Shown: one piece after another, positions 60,560-64,000 of the stretch
Numbering within the stretch: position 1 is the first letter of the stretch
How the letters are laid out: each line of letters begins with the position of its first letter
Assembly: GCF_032854445.1 (NCBI RefSeq)
Contig: NC_088302.1
Location: 20,843,788-20,907,787 of the forward strand
Length of the DNA stretch: 64,000 nt
Reading direction: 5' to 3'
Source: Liolophura sinensis
Taxonomy: Eukaryota; Mollusca; Polyplacophora; Chitonida; Chitonidae
Translations under genes and position numbers: made by a program
Notes under the pieces: generated by a model
Databases searched by the model: none
What the model saw: only the letters and a program-made list of their open reading frames with translations
Told to the model about the DNA's origin: nothing

Positions 60560-60997
60560 TTACCGTGGAGGTAATGAGCAAATTGACTGATTTGTGGCAA
60601 ATTGACTGATTTGTGAATGATATAGGATTCAATGGAAGTGAACGCCAAAGGCAGACAACAATAATGGATATCAATCATTTACATGTATAGTTAAAACATC
60701 CAGAACAATTTCTCAAGTTCTCCCTTAAATGAAATAGAATAATGAAATAAAAAAAAAAAAAGACACATTTAACAAAATATCTCCACAACAATCTGAAAGT
60801 GATAATGTTACTTTGTAGATTTTAAAACGTTCCCTTCGGCAGAAACGATCCCCAAATAATACTGCAACATTGTCAAATCCTGGACCATAGCAAACATGGT
60901 CCAGCGTATATATGTGGTGCAGTTGTGTATGCTTTGCATGTCCCTTCTCAAAGCCCTGCGATGCGTCTGTCTCTCACAAGCAATACTAAAACTCTGT

Positions 60998-63334
60998 TTA
61001 TGTTCTCCTGTATGGGTGGTAGCCCCCTGCAGGGCCAGTGCCCTGGGGCATCCTGTTCTGGGGCGGGGATCCATACCCACCAGCTCCACCAGCATCTCCC
61101 TGGCCATACCCTGGGTTAGGAGCATTCCCATAGCCACCCATACCATCACTGGAATAACCACCTGTTCATCAAAGACAAAACAATTAGAATATTTTTTTTC
61201 AGTATAATACAAAGCATTCATTTGACCTGAGGAATTTCAGTAAATTTTAGAAGTTTGTGCAATTACCAACTTACATTTGCTAGCAAAATATGAGATGCAT
61301 GCAAAAGATCTTTAAGTGTAGTACTTTTAAAGACACCACCCGTAACATTTACCTAAATATTGCTTTCACTGTTGGACGCTGATGCTCGGCGTACAACTAG
61401 CTACATATTAGCGCTGTAGGCCTGTGATTACGTATATTATCACAGCCCTGTATTTTATTATCTTACCTTGAACGCCTCCGTACTTCCCTTGCTGGCTTTA
61501 GTATGCTACTGCTGGGCACCAAATGATTTGTCCGTCCATAGTCATAGTCGTCTCAGCTATCAATTCCAGGTAATGTTCCCACGTGTCATCGCTAGTAAAA
61601 CCCACACATGGATGAAACCAATGGAAACTGGATAAATTCCAGCTCCAGTCTCCATGTTTGAATGCATACTCTTCACAGGAGGTAACTACTGACATTACTA
61701 GCAATTAGCATATTTTGAACGTCTTGCGTAATCTTTTTTTTAATTGTTTGAGAAGTTTTTTATTCATCAATGTTGATTATGGGTTCCCTCTAGGTCATTA
61801 CTGGTGAGACTGATCCTAAACAATTAGCCGGTATGCGTGTCAAAAGGTCTAGCTTGCCCAATGGTGGCAGTGATCACTGCATATATGATTCCCTTCAATA
61901 AGAAGTATGCATTTAACCATGGCCGTTTGAAAGCATGTGTGGGTTTACTAGTGATTACACATGGGATCACTTACCTGGAATTGACAGCTTAGGCGACTAT
62001 GACTATGGACAAACAAAGCATTTGGTGCTGAGCAGTAGTATACTGTAGCCAGCAAGGAAAGTACGGAGGTGTTCAAGGGTAAGGCTTATGAACAAGACAG
62101 GGCTGTGATACTATACCTTATCACAGCCCTACAGAGCTAGCTACACATGTACTTTGAACAGGCAAGCTGAGGACTTTGATGTTTATACCTTATTCAAGAA
62201 TTGGTTCAAACTAATGGCTACAAATGGTCAAGCGCTAAAAGAGAAGCACTGTAATCAGATTAGGCCCTCAGTGCTTCCAAGTTAATGCTAATGCACTTCA
62301 CAAGCTGTGAACTGATCAGCTTGCAATAAATCACAATGTACTATGCTTAATTTGTTGACAGAATACTAATTCCAGAACAAGGACAAATGCTGCATGTTCA
62401 TCTTGTAACATCGTGCCTGCTTATTTTGATTGTATCAGTGTGCTTGATTATTTTGATTGTAACAGTGTGCGTACTCACCTTGATTGTAACTGTGTGCTGC
62501 TCCATTTGTTTGTTGTTGGTTGTACCCTCTAGTCGGACCGTAACTACTCTGTTCCTGGTTGTAGTTTCCCATGTTACCTAGGAACAAATATTTATTCATC
62601 CATTTCATTGGTGTTTTACGCCGTACTCAAGAATATTTCAGTTTAAACGATGGCGGTCAGCATTATGGTGGGAGGAAACCATCCACAGGTTGCTGGTAGA
62701 CCTGCCCACATATAGCTGGGGGGATAATTATATAACCTGTATTATTAACATCTGGCAAGGTGTAACCCACATCAAGAAGTCTGTAGTGCAAGTGATCGAA
62801 TATCCATGAATATAATGTGAGATATATCTACGAACTGAACAGTTCATCCTTGTCCAGGCAAAACTATTAATATCTGGAAAAACACAACAAACTATAGTCA
62901 AGTTGTGGTGACCAGCGTTATGATGGGAGAGAACTGGAAACCCACAACCATCCACAGGCTGCTCGAAGATCTTTTCACGTATGGCTTGAGAGGAGGCCAA
63001 CATTGGCTGGACGAACTCACAGGTATCCCATTGGTGAGAGGCTTCTGGGTCACTGTGCTGTGCTAGTACACTATCCACAGGCCACAGACGCCCCTGGTCT
63101 GGCAAAATATAATTTGGACTAGCTAAAATTTTAGAGGTTAATCTAGAATACAATAATGAACACGCAGAAATATCTACTGAAGAATTTTGGAATGGCAAAA
63201 TTGTGGATAACGAATTGCCACTGCCACGGCCGGATATTTACCATACTGACTGCTGTAGTTGTAACCTGTGTTCTGTGCTGCAGCTGGGTCAGCGGCTGGA
63301 GATTGGCCTTGGGGTGGATTTCCTCCATAGCCAC
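60998..63334 (-). CDS. Gly/Tyr/Gln-rich protein C-terminus, possibly hnRNP-type (partial)
   Basis: Three last exons on the minus strand: 63334-63242, 62577-62479, 61161-60998. Upstream exons lie beyond the window, so the folded domains are not visible. The exons read GGYGGNPPQGQSPAADPAAA..., GNMGNYNQEQSSYG... and GGYSSDGMGGYGNAP..., ending GGYHPYRRT. Each of the three joins I can see splits a Gly codon after its first base, so the two internal exons are symmetric and could be skipped without a frame change. Such Gly/Tyr/Gln-rich tails are typical of RNA-binding proteins that form condensates, as in hnRNP A/B or D relatives; that is inference from composition only. A possible extra exon at about 61560-61470 is discussed under the inverted repeat. 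Confidence 0.72.
61430..61660 (-). repeat. Inverted duplication, arm 1, with exon-like sequence
   Basis: Complement of the segment at 61920-62140. On the minus strand it holds GACTATGACTATGGAC, CATTTGGTGC, GCAGTAG and CAGCAAGGGAAGTACGGAGG followed by CGTTCAAGGTAAGA, a good splice donor. In one frame the last part reads QQGKYGGVQG, like the host gene's tail, but a TAA lies two codons upstream in that frame, so I do not include it in the CDS. Confidence 0.7.
61920..62140 (+). repeat. Inverted duplication, arm 2
   Basis: Plus-strand text parallels the minus-strand text of arm 1: GTGTGGGTTTACTAGTGATTA, CACTTACCTGGAATTGACAG, GACTATGACTATGGACAAAC, CATTTGGTGCTGAGCAGTAG, CCAGCAAGGAAAGTACGGAGG, TGTTCAAGGGTAAGG and CAGGGCTGTG. 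Both arms lie in the intron between 62479 and 61161, separated by about 260 bp. Confidence 0.8.
62605..62715 (-). mobile_element. SINE, family 1, fragment just upstream of an exon
   Basis: CATTGGTGTTTTACGCCG, TACTCAAGAATATTTCAG, ACGATGGCGGTCAGCATTATG and CATCCACAGGTTGCTGGTAG. It lies within 30 bp of the acceptor of the exon at 62577. Confidence 0.85.
62890..63098 (-). mobile_element. SINE, family 1, partial with tRNA-like end
   Basis: GTGACCAGCGTTATGATGGG, AAACCCACAACCATCCACAG, CATTGGCTGGACGAACTCAC, CATTGGTGAGAGGCTTCTGG and GTGCTGTGCTAGTACACTATCC match the body and head of family 1. The tail is missing; it and the fragment at 62605 could be two halves of one insertion. Confidence 0.85.
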
Positions 63335-64000
63335 CTGTGTCAAGAAGAAAACCACAACACATGTAGGCGATTACTGATCCAACAGGGTTTGCTGTGTACC
63401 ACCTACACAACTCGGTATGTTCACCGAGACACAAAAAAACAAAACAAAAAAAAACAGCATCACATTTGGAAATTGTATTTTCTAAAGGAAACTTGCATCT
63501 CTATATATGTGCAAGCTATAAGCAACATCAACCATGGACTTACAGAGCATGCTTAAACTATTAAACTGCTACGGTAGGAATCCTTCAACTCCCTATGAGG
63601 ACTGATCAAACACTGAGCACTGTATCACAGGACCAATCATATCATACGGCTATGAGAAAAATCAGACATATTCCATACCTGCAACAACTGTCTGAAATAC
63701 ACAGAAAAAAATGTGTCTAAAAATAAAAAAAAAAGAGGTTCCAATTTCCTACATTCCTACAAAGAAGTTTGAATTTCACATTGCTTACTATTAAGCAAAT
63801 GAAAAGTGTTGGTAAAGACAGTAAATCTGGAAAACATGTCTGCATGTATGGTCAAAAGAGAAACAGTACTCTGTACAACCAAGATCTACCCACAGACTGC
63901 GAGAATCTTTCACACTCGATACTGAAAATGAAAGTTTTCCTTCTGTCACTAATGCATATGCATTACTCGTACATCCTTCAGCAGTTCCTTCTTTGGAATG
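63335..64000 (-). other. Intron of the Gly-rich gene to the window edge
   Basis: No further exon that joins in phase 1 with a Gly-rich frame could be supported. Confidence 0.4.

Noticed and set aside
1-64000. Prokaryotic-type features, CRISPR arrays, intact transposase, reverse transcriptase or viral genes
   Set aside because: None seen. The regular arrays lack the short repeat and unique spacer layout of CRISPR, and no long frame carries polymerase or integrase motifs.

Overview
The window is animal nuclear DNA, most likely from a lophotrochozoan and probably a mollusc. The genes are split by GT-AG introns of 0.3 to 13 kb. Tandem satellites, TA microsatellites and more than twenty tRNA-headed SINE-like copies fill the gaps. 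The commonest SINE runs from a tRNA-like A box and B box through a conserved body to an (AAAT)n tail, a type I associate with molluscan genomes. That organism call is inference from memory of repeat style, not from a search. I saw no bacterial or viral genes and no intact transposase or reverse transcriptase.

Four spliced genes can be supported. (1) + strand, 14108-23634, 8 exons, 784 residues: a KY/hillarin-type transglutaminase-like protein with an MGC (myristoyl/palmitoyl-like) N-terminus. All three catalytic positions are substituted, and the C-terminal module resembles the microtubule-binding stalk tip of dynein heavy chain. (2) - strand, 34440-28176, 6 exons, 321 residues: a tail-to-tail paralogue that keeps only the stalk-like module. 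Its three module exons (166, 284 and 186 nt) match those of gene 1 exactly in length and phase. (3) + strand, 38225-54563, 4 exons, 646 residues: a Shaw/Kv3-type voltage-gated potassium channel with a complete T1 domain, six membrane segments and the TVGYGD filter, but TVP where PVP is usual in S6. (4) - strand, 63334-60998, the last three exons of a Gly/Tyr/Gln-rich protein, possibly an hnRNP-type RNA-binding protein, that continues past the window.

Layout. 1-14 kb is intergenic, with a 2-kb minisatellite of 36-bp units open on both strands and several SINE copies. 14-24 kb is gene 1. 24.6-27.2 kb is a repeat array that reverses orientation near 25.6 kb. 28-34.4 kb is gene 2; its last intron holds about nine partial copies of the 3' end of its penultimate exon, and its promoter side has a cluster of CRE-like sites. 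38-54.6 kb is the channel gene, with a 71-bp satellite, SINEs, a MITE and a G-quadruplex motif in its 12.9-kb first intron. 54.6-60 kb is mostly featureless AT-rich sequence, with a strong hairpin just after the channel stop codon. 60.5-64 kb is gene 4.

Genes 1 and 2 probably arose from one ancestor and may act on microtubules or cilia; that is inference from the shared domain. The channel and the Gly-rich gene show no functional tie to them. Exon borders were set by reading splice sites and frame by eye; no transcript or database evidence was available.
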